Of a stretch of DNA of 64,000 bases, positions 1 to 11,442 are shown piece after piece. The stretch spans positions 49,384 to 113,383 of the forward strand of contig DHNG01000030.1 of assembly GCA_002409405.1 (NCBI GenBank), given 5' to 3'. Each line of letters opens with the position of its first letter. The stretch's first letter is position 1. Made by a program: the position numbers and the translations under genes. Below the pieces are notes generated by a model, which searched no databases, was not told the DNA's origin, and saw only the letters and a program-made list of their open reading frames with translations. This stretch comes from Flavobacteriales bacterium UBA5422 (lineage in GTDB: Bacteria > Bacteroidota > Bacteroidia > Flavobacteriales_D > Crocinitomicaceae).

Positions 1-2
1 TC

Positions 3-1025
3 GAATTGAGTCGGTTGATCTTACCTTTGAACACCCTGATTTGTTCCTGGTTTGGAATAAGCATCCGGGAATCATTCCTCATCTCCGATTCATTGGCGTT
101 CTATTCCACCGGCATTCTATTGTTCTTTCTGTCAGGAATAATCACGCTTTTTATCTCCCGGAAGGGAAGACATCTTTTCACAAACATTCAAACAGGATTC
201 TTTTTCACATTGATTCTGCTGCTTGCTTATTTTTTAATCCGATACGGGTTGGATAAATTATTCGGAAGGCAATTTTACACACCTGCTTCCAATACGCTTC
301 ATACACCTGCCGGGCAACTGGGAAAAGATCTTTTATTCTGGACAAGTATGGGGACAAGCTCATTCTATAATTCCTTCATGGCCATTACAGAAATCTCAGC
401 AGGGGCTTTTTTGCTCTTTAACAGAACACGGTTTTTAGGACTCATTCTCAGTTTTGGTATCCTGCTCAATGTCTTTGCAATCAATATCGGGTTTGATATT
501 ACGGTCAAATATCTTTCCGGATTATTAGTGATTTCCTGTATTGTTTGTCTCTTTTTTTATGATTCCAGGTTAAAATTTCTGATCTATGGAAAAGTATCCG
601 AACAAGTGCAGCCAACTTTGGCAAAGACATGGACCTTTCTTCTATTTACGCCCTTTTTAGCAGATCTAATTGCATCGTACTGGCAGAATCCGCCTAATGA
701 AAGCGGGAAAAGTTATTCCGTACAGTCTCTGGTAACCGGCGCAGAGTTTATAGCTGCAAGTGAAGTTACCCGAATTCATTTTCATCCGAGGGGATACTTC
801 ATTACTGAAAATCAGCAGCAACAATTTACGTCCTTCAAATTATCCGAAGACAAAAGATATCTCCTCATCAATCAACAGGCTGTTTCGGTTTCGATTACCA
901 AAGAAACACTCTTGTTGAAGTATGGTAATGATTCCATTGAATGGAAAGTAGCAGAAATAAACCTGGATAAACTCCCTCTAAAACAGGACAAAACACATTG
1001 GTACTTCGAACTGATTCGTGAATAA
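3..1025 (+). CDS. DoxX-like integral membrane protein, 5' truncated
   Basis: The frame is open to the left edge of the window, so the gene begins upstream; the first possible internal start is a TTG at 6 and no upstream stop is visible. About six hydrophobic segments occupy the first 230 residues, followed by a soluble C-terminal part of about 110 residues. The segment around residues 130-190, where acidic ITEISAGAFLL precedes NRTRFLGLILSFGIL and a short DSRLK loop, resembles DoxX-type membrane proteins of Bacteroidota. No catalytic motif is visible and the substrate is unknown. The family assignment is tentative. Confidence 0.7.
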   Translation, partial: ELSRLILPLNTLICSWFGISIRESFLISDSLAFYSTGILLFFLSGIITLFISRKGRHLFTNIQTGFFFTLILLLAYFLIRYGLDKLFGRQFYTPASNTLHTPAGQLGKDLLFWTSMGTSSFYNSFMAITEISAGAFLLFNRTRFLGLILSFGILLNVFAINIGFDITVKYLSGLLVISCIVCLFFYDSRLKFLIYGKVSEQVQPTLAKTWTFLLFTPFLADLIASYWQNPPNESGKSYSVQSLVTGAEFIAASEVTRIHFHPRGYFITENQQQQFTSFKLSEDKRYLLINQQAVSVSITKETLLLKYGNDSIEWKVAEINLDKLPLKQDKTHWYFELIRE

Positions 1026-1055
1026 ATTGTATATTTCGTTTCAAAATATCCATTT

Positions 1056-1427
1056 ATGAAATTAGTTGCATTTATTTTATCCGTTTGTTTTTGCGCAGTA
1101 AGCTATTCCGGTTCAGCTCAGGAAGTTGTTTATATGAATGTATCTGAATACCTCAAAAGTATGGAGATCGAAGTAATCACTCCAAAAAATGAGCATGAGC
1201 TGACCTTGGTTGAAGCCACAGCTGATAATCAGGTGAAAATAACCAATCCGAATAAAATCACTCAATTTCTGAAAGACAATACAATGGGACATTCCGTAGT
1301 AATCAAAATGGAGTTGGAAAAATGGATCAAACAAGGTTTTGATATTCAGACATCTCATATTGTATTTGGAAAACCTGAAGAAGGAACCTATGTAAAACAC
1401 ACTGTATATGTGTTGGTAAAGAAATAA
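1056..1427 (+). CDS. small secreted protein of unknown function
   Basis: This 123-residue protein starts with a clear signal peptide (MKLVAFILSVCFCAVSYSGS, cleavage expected near AQ at residues 21-22), so it is probably periplasmic or outer-membrane associated. The mature part of about 100 residues is polar, with a mixed alpha/beta pattern, and has no motif I recognise. It lies 30 bp downstream of the truncated membrane protein on the same strand and could be cotranscribed with it. No terminator is evident between them. Confidence 0.7.
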   Translation: MKLVAFILSVCFCAVSYSGSAQEVVYMNVSEYLKSMEIEVITPKNEHELTLVEATADNQVKITNPNKITQFLKDNTMGHSVVIKMELEKWIKQGFDIQTSHIVFGKPEEGTYVKHTVYVLVKK

Positions 1428-1547
1428 TTTTCTGTTGAATCTAATTTACAAAGCTAAACCGTTTAGTGTTTGATTTTTTAACATTTCATTAAGAAATTGT
1501 GGCATCATTTTTCGATTGTCGTTATCAATCAATTAAAATGTAATGTC

Positions 1548-2294
1548 ATGAGAACAATTTTTACTTTCGCAATCACCTTTGTCCTTTGTTTTACAAGTGT
1601 CGCATCCGAATTGTTCATTCGGATAAATGCTACCGGAGAGTATTCCGTTACCGTTTATGATCAGACACATCAAAACAGAAATAATGTGTATCAATTTGCA
1701 GGACTTCCCGGTGGTATTACTTCCGTGATGATTGTCAACAAGCATACCAACACGCTTTTATACAACGGGACATTATCAATCATGCAAAATGAGCGGGTCA
1801 TCGTACAGGTCAACGGATTTGGAAACTTATCCATTCTACAACGATTTCCGATACAGGAGGTTAACTGGTATACAACTGTTGCGGGAAATGACCCGTATGC
1901 AGGAACATGGCCCGGAACAGCATGGCCAGGTAATCCGAATCCCGGAAATCCGTATCCTGGTTATCCATATCCAAACGGACCATATCCCGGAGGAAGCTTT
2001 CCCGGACAACCGGTTGGCAATACAAACACATACCACCTGTTTTTAAATTCATTAAGAAATGAGGCAATGGACAGTAATAAACTGAGAATGGCAAAGAATT
2101 ATGTTGCTTCAAATCCGCTTACGGCAGAACAAATTGCAGGAATCAGCAGGGAATTTTCATTCGACAATAACCGCTTGGATTTTGCGAAACATGCCTATGC
2201 AACATGCTACGATAAAAGCAATTATTTTCTTTTGAAAGACACCTTTACATTCTCATCCAACTATAATAATTTGCTGAATCACATTGGTGGATAA
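1548..2294 (+). CDS. secreted DUF4476-domain protein (paralogue of the gene at 40508-41206)
   Basis: The start was set at the ATG at 1548, which gives a signal peptide (MRTIFTFAITFVLCFTSVAS) and 248 residues; the frame upstream of it is open but lacks a good signal. Residues 20-120 form a beta-rich domain. Residues about 125-170 are a Pro/Gly/Tyr/Asn-rich linker with PYPG and GNP repeats. The C-terminal 80 residues match DUF4476 (helical, with LTAEQIAGISREFSFDNNRL and the ending YNNLLNHI). The same three-part architecture and many identical stretches occur in the second copy about 39 kb away. Function unknown; export is inferred from the signal peptide. A strong terminator follows. Confidence 0.85.
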   Translation: MRTIFTFAITFVLCFTSVASELFIRINATGEYSVTVYDQTHQNRNNVYQFAGLPGGITSVMIVNKHTNTLLYNGTLSIMQNERVIVQVNGFGNLSILQRFPIQEVNWYTTVAGNDPYAGTWPGTAWPGNPNPGNPYPGYPYPNGPYPGGSFPGQPVGNTNTYHLFLNSLRNEAMDSNKLRMAKNYVASNPLTAEQIAGISREFSFDNNRLDFAKHAYATCYDKSNYFLLKDTFTFSSNYNNLLNHIGG

Positions 2295-2324
2295 CGAAAC
2301 GAACATCACCTGATATTATCACAT

Positions 2325-2354
2325 CCCTCTGAGCAACAACTCAGGGGGATTTTT
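2325..2354 (+). terminator. rho-independent terminator after the DUF4476 gene
   Basis: A 9-bp stem (CCCTCTGAG at 2325-2333 paired with CTCAGGGGG at 2340-2348, one G-U pair) with a six-base loop is followed by a short T tract. It sits between convergent genes and ends the plus-strand transcript. Confidence 0.8.
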
Positions 2355-2365
2355 GTAGTATTAAC

Positions 2366-5300
2366 TCATGCTTTCAACAATGCCAACCTTCTGTATGCTT
2401 CTCCTAAATCGTGAATTTCTTCTGAAATAACACGTAATTTATCATTTTTCTCACTCATCTTGAAGCGGGACGGATTGGATGTAATGGCTGTTAACACTTG
2501 TGTAAAGATCGGTGTTTCATAAAACGGACTCTGCGGGTTGGAAATAAAATACCCGATCATTTTTCCTCCTTTCAGAACGAGTTTTTCCAATCCCAACTCT
2601 TGTGCCATCCATCGTAGTTCAAACGATTGCAACAAATCTTCTACCGCTTCCGGAATCGGACCGAACCGGTCGATCAGCTGTTGTTCAAACGCTTTCAGTT
2701 CGTCCATTGTTTTGAAGTTGTCCATTTCCTGGTACAAACTCAAGCGTTCCGCAACATTGTTCACATACGTATCGGGAATTCTTACCTCCAGGTCTGTCTC
2801 CAGAATAGTGTCGTTAACAAATTGCAAAGGAGAATCCGTATTCCGGTTTTCAAACAATTCTTTGAATTCGGACTCTTTCAGCTCTTCAATGGCTTCGTTG
2901 AGAATTTTCTGGTACATCTCAAACCCTATTTCAGAAATAAATCCGCTTTGTTCTCCTCCGAGCATGTTTCCTGCTCCGCGAATATCCAAATCCTTCATAG
3001 CAATGTTGAACCCTGCTCCGAGGTCAGAGAATTGAACCAATGCTTCCAGGCGTTTACGCGCCTCTGTCGTCAGCAATGATGATTTCTGAGAAATCAGGTA
3101 ACAAAATCCTTTTTTATTGGAACGTCCGACACGACCTCTCAATTGGTGCAAATCACTCAACCCGAAATTGTGTGCATCGTTGATGATCATCGTATTGGCA
3201 TTGGAGATATCAATTCCCGATTCAATGATAGTTGTTGCAAGGAGTACATCGTATTCGTGATTGATGAATCCCATCATTATCTTTTCCAGGGCTTTACCGT
3301 CCATTTGTCCGTGACCGATCGCCACACGGATTCCGGGGCACAATCGTTGCAGCATTCCAGCAACTTCCTTGATGTTTGCCAATCGGTTGTGGACAAAATA
3401 AACCTGTCCCCCGCGACTTACCTCATAAGCAACTGCATCTCTGATGAGTTCCTCACTAAACGGAATAATTTCCGTCAACACCGGTTGCCGGTTCGGCGGT
3501 GGTGTATTGATGATACTTAAATCCCGTGCACCCATCAATGAGAACTGCAGGGTTCTTGGAATAGGTGTTGCAGTCAACGTTAAGGTATCAACCGTTGCAC
3601 GCAGCGTTTTCAATTTGTCTTTCACCGCTACACCAAACTTCTGTTCTTCATCAATAATCATCAAGCCCAGGTCTTTGAATTTCACTTTGTCTGCAGCAAT
3701 GGCATGTGTTCCGATCAAAATATCAATCTTCCCTTCTTTCAGGTCTTTGAGTGTTTCGGTTGTTTCTTTCGCAGATTTAAAGCGGTTGATGTAGTCTACC
3801 CGGCACGGAAAATCTTTGAGTCGTTCACGGAAACTTCTGTAATGCTGCAAAGAAAGAATGGTAGTTGGAACCAGCACAGCTACCTGTTTATTATCTGCTA
3901 CCGCCTTGAATGCTGCACGCATAGCTACTTCTGTTTTTCCGAATCCGACATCCCCACAAATCAGGCGATCCATCGGAACAGGTTTTTCCATATCTTCCTT
4001 TACCGCTTGTGTCGCTTTCAGCTGATCCGGTGTGTCTTCATACATGAATGAAGCTTCCAGTTCGTTTTGCAAATACGTATCCGGTGCAAACTGGAATCCG
4101 GGTTGACTTTTGCGTTTCGCATATAGTTGGATGAGATCAAATGCCAGTTCCTTGATCTTCTTTTTCGTTTTATTTTTGAGTGTCGCCCATGCCTGAGTCC
4201 CGAGTTTATTTACCTTCGGAATACTTCCTTCTTTCCCCGTAAATTTGGAAATGCGGTGCAAAGAGTGAATTCCCACGTACAGGACATCTCCGTCTTTGTA
4301 AACCAGTCGGATGGCTTCCTGCGGTTTCCCGTTTACATCAATGGTTTCCAATCCGGAAAATTGCCCCACTCCATGATCAATGTGTGTGACGTAATCTCCT
4401 TTCTGGAGGTTGTAAATTTCTTTCAGGGTCAATGCTTGCTTCGCCTGTCGAAAACCTTCTTTTAATTTGAACCGGTGATAACGTTCGAACAACTGGTGAT
4501 CCGTGAAACATACCAACTTATTGGAAGGGGAAATGAATCCTTCACTCAATGCGAAATGCATGGGAATAAATGCAATCTTCTCACTTTCTTCCGTACCGAT
4601 ATCCGCCAGAATTTGTTCCAATCGCTCCAATTGTTTTGGCTGATTGGAGAAGATCAGTACTTCATACCCGGATTTCTGGCGTGCCAGAATATCATCGCGC
4701 AGTAGTTCAAAATTCTTGTTGAATGATGGTTGCGGTTGAAAATCAAATGTGCAGGTTAGTCCGATCTTAAATGCTGTATCTGTTCCCAACTCAATGGTCG
4801 AAAATGCTTTAAGCTCCGATAAAAAGGTTGTCTGATCAACATAGAGGTTGCTCGGAATTGTGTGCTTCACCGTATCCGGCAACTTTGAATGAATTTCTAC
4901 CGATCTGGTGTATTCTTTTTTCAGAACTTCTTGTGTTTTATCTACCGAATCAATCCAGACTGTTGTATTTTTCCCTGCAAATTCAAAAAAACTTCCGTTT
5001 CCTTCCTGTACCATTTTTCCCTGTACATTCGGAACGATGGAAAAATGTTTGTGTGTATTGATCGATAATTGTGTAGCTGCATCAAATGTACGCACAGATT
5101 CGACCTCATCTCCGAAGAACTCAATCCGGAAGGGATTGTCGTTGGAATACGAAAACACGTCCACAATTCCTCCTCGGATAGAAAATTGACCCGGTTCATA
5201 CACAAAATCAACGTATTCAAAATGGTATTCCATCAACACTTCATGGATAAAATCAATGGAATAGGTTTTTCCTACCTCTAATCGAAATGTATTTTTAGAC

Positions 5301-5713
5301 AAGTTTTTCTGTGTCGGCACTTTTTCAAATAAAGCTTCGGGATAGGTAATAATCCATGCATTCTTACCAGAATTAACCTTGTCCAGTACTTCCGCACGTG
5401 CCACCACATTGGCATTATCGGTCTCTTCCAATTGGTAAGGCACACGGTATGAAGCAGGATAGAATAAAATATTTTTATTTTCAGGAAATAAGCCCTCAAA
5501 ATTGTTCAGAAAATAGGCTGCTTCCTCTTTGTCGTTCAGAATAAACAAATGATTTCCGGGAACCTGTGAGCAAACCGCCGCTGCACAGACCGACCTGGAG
5601 GCTCCTGCCAATCCTTTCCATTGAATCCGGGATTCGTGGAACTGTAATTGATTGGCTGTTTGTTCAACCAATGGCATGTGTTCAAAGTGCTGGCGGAAAT
5701 CTTTTATGTTCAT
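2366..5713 (-). CDS. mfd: transcription-repair coupling factor Mfd
   Basis: Mfd is the DNA translocase that removes RNA polymerase stalled at lesions and recruits UvrA for strand-specific excision repair. The 1115-residue product has the expected order: UvrB-like N-terminal part, RNA-polymerase-interacting CarD-like domain near residue 445 (YVTHIDHGVGQF), Walker A near 584 (CGDVGFGKTE), DEEQ box near 688, TLTATPIPRTL motif and the C-terminal TRCF domain. The longest frame starts at 5788, but the ATG at 5713 is preferred: it begins MNIKDFRQHF and a TATCTTTG promoter box at 5786-5793 would lie over the longer start. It converges on the DUF4476 gene. Confidence 0.97.
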   Translation of the reverse strand: MNIKDFRQHFEHMPLVEQTANQLQFHESRIQWKGLAGASRSVCAAAVCSQVPGNHLFILNDKEEAAYFLNNFEGLFPENKNILFYPASYRVPYQLEETDNANVVARAEVLDKVNSGKNAWIITYPEALFEKVPTQKNLSKNTFRLEVGKTYSIDFIHEVLMEYHFEYVDFVYEPGQFSIRGGIVDVFSYSNDNPFRIEFFGDEVESVRTFDAATQLSINTHKHFSIVPNVQGKMVQEGNGSFFEFAGKNTTVWIDSVDKTQEVLKKEYTRSVEIHSKLPDTVKHTIPSNLYVDQTTFLSELKAFSTIELGTDTAFKIGLTCTFDFQPQPSFNKNFELLRDDILARQKSGYEVLIFSNQPKQLERLEQILADIGTEESEKIAFIPMHFALSEGFISPSNKLVCFTDHQLFERYHRFKLKEGFRQAKQALTLKEIYNLQKGDYVTHIDHGVGQFSGLETIDVNGKPQEAIRLVYKDGDVLYVGIHSLHRISKFTGKEGSIPKVNKLGTQAWATLKNKTKKKIKELAFDLIQLYAKRKSQPGFQFAPDTYLQNELEASFMYEDTPDQLKATQAVKEDMEKPVPMDRLICGDVGFGKTEVAMRAAFKAVADNKQVAVLVPTTILSLQHYRSFRERLKDFPCRVDYINRFKSAKETTETLKDLKEGKIDILIGTHAIAADKVKFKDLGLMIIDEEQKFGVAVKDKLKTLRATVDTLTLTATPIPRTLQFSLMGARDLSIINTPPPNRQPVLTEIIPFSEELIRDAVAYEVSRGGQVYFVHNRLANIKEVAGMLQRLCPGIRVAIGHGQMDGKALEKIMMGFINHEYDVLLATTIIESGIDISNANTMIINDAHNFGLSDLHQLRGRVGRSNKKGFCYLISQKSSLLTTEARKRLEALVQFSDLGAGFNIAMKDLDIRGAGNMLGGEQSGFISEIGFEMYQKILNEAIEELKESEFKELFENRNTDSPLQFVNDTILETDLEVRIPDTYVNNVAERLSLYQEMDNFKTMDELKAFEQQLIDRFGPIPEAVEDLLQSFELRWMAQELGLEKLVLKGGKMIGYFISNPQSPFYETPIFTQVLTAITSNPSRFKMSEKNDKLRVISEEIHDLGEAYRRLALLKA

Positions 5714-5785
5714 TAACAAATGGTATGAGTGGTCTAAAATAACAACATCGTGTTGCTCCAGACTAAAATTCAGTTTTAAGAGGTG

Positions 5786-5793
5786 CAAAGATA
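5786..5793 (-). promoter_or_regulatory. -7 promoter box (TATCTTTG) of mfd
   Basis: Read on the minus strand this is TATCTTTG, a perfect match to the Bacteroidota TAnnTTTG -7 consensus, 72 bp before the mfd ATG. No clear TTTG -33 element is seen 19-20 bp upstream. Confidence 0.5.
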
Positions 5794-5942
5794 GGGAAAG
5801 AAAGACAATTCTACTGATCTGAATACAAGAAAGAATGTTATCTTTTTCCTATAAATCAGGGTACGAATTTGTACAGCGTTCGCATCCAAATTACCAAAGC
5901 GGCTTACTCTTGGTGAATGACTATGGTTTACGGATTTGGCAT

Positions 5943-5975
5943 AAAAAACCCCGGGAAATAAATTATATCCCAGGG
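5943..5975 (-). terminator. rho-independent terminator of katG
   Basis: CCCCGGGA (5949-5956) pairs with TCCCAGGG (5968-5975) with one mismatch; on the minus strand the hairpin is followed by six T. It lies 27 bp beyond the katG stop codon. Confidence 0.8.
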
Positions 5976-6001
5976 CTCTCTCTTTTCAGTTGGTAATATT
6001 A

Positions 6002-8305
<2,304 letters not shown>

Positions 8306-8317
8306 TTATGTCTGATT

Positions 8318-8325
8318 CAAAGGTA
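8318..8325 (-). promoter_or_regulatory. -7 promoter box (TACCTTTG) of katG
   Basis: The minus strand reads TACCTTTG, matching TAnnTTTG, 33 bp before the katG ATG. No convincing -33 element was found; no obvious OxyR-type operator was recognised. Confidence 0.5.
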
Positions 8326-8404
8326 ATGTTCAATTAACCATGCCCTTAATCGATGTTTTCAATAACTCCATTGTTTTTATTTATAACTCACTGGAGAATG
8401 AATG

Positions 8405-8727
8405 AACTATGTGTCATTAGTTGAATCTAACAACTCTATGTAATCTATGTGGTTAGAGTTTTTTGAACCACATAGATTATATAGGTACATAGCTATTGTA
8501 TGTAGTAGATATAGTGACACATAGCTGCTAACTTTGTCAGCTTTTGATATTGTCAATGATGTCTCTATCTCTTGTTTTTTAATCACATATACGAGAATAT
8601 AGTTGGGGCAGGACACATAATCAATGTATTTATTTGTTTAATTCATGTCAATGAATAACTATGTGTCACTAGTTGAATCCAACATGTTTATGTTCCGAAA
8701 GTCTTCGAAACTATGTGGTTCAAAAAA
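8405..8727. repeat. composite intergenic repeat element with long hairpin
   Basis: This occupies most of the 578-bp gene-free gap between katG and the next gene. Two 28-bp direct copies at 8405-8432 and 8657-8684 (consensus beginning AACTATGTGTCAYTAGTTGA) differ at two positions. A ten-base inverted fragment TGACACATAG lies at 8515-8524. The hairpin at 8436-8484 is listed separately. The 17 bases at 8459-8475 recur inverted at 8711-8727. The one 69-codon minus-strand frame across it (8407-8616) has no recognisable domain and I do not call it. The structure resembles short palindromic intergenic repeats of Bacteroidota, but I cannot name a family. Confidence 0.7.
8436..8484. repeat. 19-bp perfect-in-RNA hairpin within the repeat element
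   Basis: The left arm 8436-8454 and right arm 8466-8484 are complementary over 19 positions with a single G-T pair, separated by an 11-base loop containing six T. It is not followed by a T tract on either strand and is far from both flanking stop codons, so it is not an ordinary terminator. Confidence 0.8.
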
Positions 8728-8862
8728 TGGCCAGCCTCGGTGTCGAGAATCATCACCTGATTTTTAGAAAAAATTTATATTGCGTTGAACCTTTTTTCAA
8801 GTTCTGAGTATTCTTGTCAAACCATACTTTTTTGCGCAATAAAAGTTTTAAAGAAAAACAAC

Positions 8863-10011
8863 ATGAGAAAAATAATTTTTGCCTTTATTCTAATCGGTTT
8901 TCAGCACGCAACTGCACAGAAACCGGAATTGGTTCACAGTATTGCAAAAGAATGGAAAGAAGAAAGCTGGTACCTGGATCAACAAAAAGCATGGAAAAAA
9001 GAAATCGATAAAAACAAACAAAACCAGGAAGCCTGGATGAATTATTATGCAGCAACCAGGGCATTAAGTAATATCACGGGGGGGCGTCCGAACAACTACC
9101 ATCAGCAACGCAAACAGATTGTAGAAGAAGTCAACAAAGTGATTCCGAAAACATATGCTGCTTATTTTCTTACTTATTCCGATAAGGACATCAACAATGG
9201 TGGAGAGGAATTACTAAAGGCTGCCGCGATCAATGACAAGGATCCCCGGATTTGGGATGAACTGATGATTCATTATAAAATAGAAGGAGATGAAGCAAAA
9301 CACCGTCAGTATGCACAACGAATGTTCCAGGGAAATGAATTGTCTGCTTCCATTCTGAACTGGGCATACAATTTACTGGCAGAACTTGAGCCGAATGCGA
9401 TCATCGTTACACATGGTGATAATGATACATATGCCGCATGGATCGTTCAGGCAGCTCTTGATTTTCGTACAGATGTTACTGTTATTAACAAATACCTTTT
9501 CAATAGCACAGATGCATACCGAAACCGTTTATTAAAGTCGTGGGGATATCCGGCATTGGCAGTAGAAACCAACTCATTAAAAACAGAGAGCGAGGTAGCA
9601 GCAGCAGATTTAAATATATGGAAGCATGTGTTCAACGGAAACCGGCCGGTGTATATTGCCACAAGCGGGATCCGTTCTTTTGAAGAAAACTGGAAAGACA
9701 ACCTGTATCTGACAGGGCTTGCTTACCGTTATTCCGAAGATCCGATTGACAATCTGAGCATTATAAAACGCAACTATGAAACCCGTTATTTACTGGATCA
9801 CCTGAAGCAGTCTTTCGAGTACCATATTATGAATCAGACAAGTGATTTTTTCCTGGGAACCTATCTGCCATCTATGATTCGACTGTATGAGCATTATAAA
9901 ATCAGTGAAGATATAACGATGAAAGAAAAATATGCGTCTTTGATTCGACTGGTTGCCGAAAAAAGCGGGCAACAAGAAGAGATCAATAAACTGATAATTC
10001 TGAACGAATGA
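8863..10011 (+). CDS. secreted protein with a DUF2723-tail-like segment
   Basis: The ATG at 8863 gives a signal peptide (MRKIIFAFILIGFQHATA, cleavage before QK) and 382 residues; the open frame upstream from 8785 has no good start. Residues 25-165 are helical and TPR-like. Near residues 170-225 the protein carries LEPNAIIVTHGDNDTYAAW followed by RTDVTVIN, resembling the conserved soluble tail of DUF2723 membrane glycosyltransferase-like proteins (typically PNAI..TNGDNDTFPLW), but here without any membrane part. No catalytic residue can be assigned. Its stop overlaps the start of the next gene (ATGA), so the two are translationally coupled. Function unknown. Confidence 0.75.
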   Translation: MRKIIFAFILIGFQHATAQKPELVHSIAKEWKEESWYLDQQKAWKKEIDKNKQNQEAWMNYYAATRALSNITGGRPNNYHQQRKQIVEEVNKVIPKTYAAYFLTYSDKDINNGGEELLKAAAINDKDPRIWDELMIHYKIEGDEAKHRQYAQRMFQGNELSASILNWAYNLLAELEPNAIIVTHGDNDTYAAWIVQAALDFRTDVTVINKYLFNSTDAYRNRLLKSWGYPALAVETNSLKTESEVAAADLNIWKHVFNGNRPVYIATSGIRSFEENWKDNLYLTGLAYRYSEDPIDNLSIIKRNYETRYLLDHLKQSFEYHIMNQTSDFFLGTYLPSMIRLYEHYKISEDITMKEKYASLIRLVAEKSGQQEEINKLIILNE

Positions 10012-10820
10012 AAAACATACTGATCATACTCATATCTCTCACGTTTACATCTGTTTCGTACGCATTGAAACCCGACAGAGTTTATAATTTGACTCCCGAC
10101 TCTCTGGGTTTGGATTATACAATGTATCTCATTGAAACACCTGACAAAGCCAAGATAAAGGTGTGGTTTTTAAATGCACACGATAGTGTTGACAATGGAA
10201 ATACGCTCATCTTAAGTTATGGAGATGCCGGAAACATGTCTTATTGGTTAAATCAGGCAGTTGTATTGAATCAAAACGGTTACTCCGTTGTACTATTTGA
10301 TTACAGAGGTTTTGGGGGAAGTTCCGATTTTGAAATGAATCCAAACCAATTGTATTACAATGAATTTTCTACTGATTTAATCTCCGTCATCAAATGGAGC
10401 AAACAAAACTTAAGTTATAACAAATTGGGATTGTTATCGTTTTCCATGGGTACAATTATGAGTACTATTGCAGCTCAAACAGAACAGGTAGATTTTATCG
10501 TTGGGGAAGGATTTGTATTCAGTCCTGCAGCTATTCAAGCAAAAATTTTTCAGTTGAAACAAAAGGAAATTATACTTCCATCTAACAGTGATGAATATGA
10601 ACACCTGATCAAAAAAATTGAGGTTCCGATGTTGTTGTATAGCGGGAGTAAGGATGTGTTTACAACATTAATTGACAGCAAAGAGATTGTCTCACAAAAA
10701 GCAAATCGAACATTAATTGAATTTGCTGGAAATCACCTGGAAGGATTCAGTGTTTTGTCAAAAAGTTATTACGGTGAATTATATGTTGCTGAACTAGACA
10801 ATTTTATTCAAAAGATTTAG
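10008..10820 (+). CDS. secreted alpha/beta hydrolase
   Basis: The 270-residue protein has a signal peptide (MKNILIILISLTFTSVSYA) and an alpha/beta-hydrolase fold: LILSYGDAGNMSYW after strand 3, LFDYRGFGGSS after strand 4, and a nucleophile elbow LLSFSMGT with serine in SFSMG, a variant of GxSxG that lacks the first glycine. A late aspartate (SGSKDVFT) and histidine (AGNHLEGF) complete a plausible triad. The natural substrate cannot be deduced. It overlaps the upstream secreted protein by four bases and precedes an ECF sigma gene by 32 bp. Confidence 0.85.
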   Translation: MKNILIILISLTFTSVSYALKPDRVYNLTPDSLGLDYTMYLIETPDKAKIKVWFLNAHDSVDNGNTLILSYGDAGNMSYWLNQAVVLNQNGYSVVLFDYRGFGGSSDFEMNPNQLYYNEFSTDLISVIKWSKQNLSYNKLGLLSFSMGTIMSTIAAQTEQVDFIVGEGFVFSPAAIQAKIFQLKQKEIILPSNSDEYEHLIKKIEVPMLLYSGSKDVFTTLIDSKEIVSQKANRTLIEFAGNHLEGFSVLSKSYYGELYVAELDNFIQKI

Positions 10821-10852
10821 TTCAACTGTAAACTTATATCTGAACGTAATTT

Positions 10853-11440
10853 ATGCAAGATATTAAAAGACAAAGTGATGAAGAATTGATGGCTTTGATA
10901 AAGAGCCATCAATCTCATTTTGCCTTAACGGAACTACACAAAAGATACAGTCGAAAACTGTTGGGTTACTTCATTAAAATGCTGAATCGCGACGAACACC
11001 TTGCCCAAGATTTCGTTCAGGAGTTATTTTTAAAGATCTGGGAAAAAAGTCAGCTTTTCCAGGAAGACAAAAAGTTCTATACCTGGCTGTTTACAATTGC
11101 TTCCAACATGTGTAAAACGCATTACCGGAATCACTATCGGGTGGTATCTGAAGACATGACACGTCCCGTGTTCGACAGGAACGTTTTTCAGGAAAATCTA
11201 ACGGATAAAACACACTTTGAAGAGGCTCTCAAGCTCGGTATTGACTCACTCGAGCTTGCTCATAAAACTGTTTTTATTTTGCGGTATTTGGAACAATTCC
11301 CACTACAGGAAATAGCGGAAATTACGGAAACACCTGTCGGAACAGTTAAATCCCGGTTATTCTATGCAACACGAAAGGTAGCTGAAAACCTGAAGGCTTT
11401 TAACCCGAAGTACGAAGAACATTTATTTAAAATCAGTTGA
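10853..11440 (+). CDS. ECF-type RNA polymerase sigma factor
   Basis: The 195-residue protein has the two-domain ECF layout. Region 2 spans residues about 25-90, with the -10 binding core DEHLAQDFVQELFLKIW and KFYTWLFTIASN. Region 4 spans about 130-185, with a helix-turn-helix (LPLQEIAEITETPVGTVKSRL context FPLQEIAEI then TPVGTVKSRLFYATRK). It would direct RNA polymerase to a small regulon, probably in response to an envelope signal. A putative anti-sigma gene starts two bases after its stop. The regulon is not evident from the sequence; the DUF4382 lipoprotein downstream is a possible target. Confidence 0.93.
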   Translation: MQDIKRQSDEELMALIKSHQSHFALTELHKRYSRKLLGYFIKMLNRDEHLAQDFVQELFLKIWEKSQLFQEDKKFYTWLFTIASNMCKTHYRNHYRVVSEDMTRPVFDRNVFQENLTDKTHFEEALKLGIDSLELAHKTVFILRYLEQFPLQEIAEITETPVGTVKSRLFYATRKVAENLKAFNPKYEEHLFKIS

Positions 11441-11442
11441 TT

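Noticed and set aside
5714..5788. N-terminal extension of Mfd to 5788
   Set aside because: The extra 25 residues cover a TATCTTTG promoter box, and the ATG at 5713 gives the expected start of the protein.
8407..8616. 69-codon minus-strand open frame between katG and the next gene
   Set aside because: It runs through the hairpin and repeat copies, has no recognisable domain, no good upstream signals, and an irregular composition. The repeat structure explains the sequence better.
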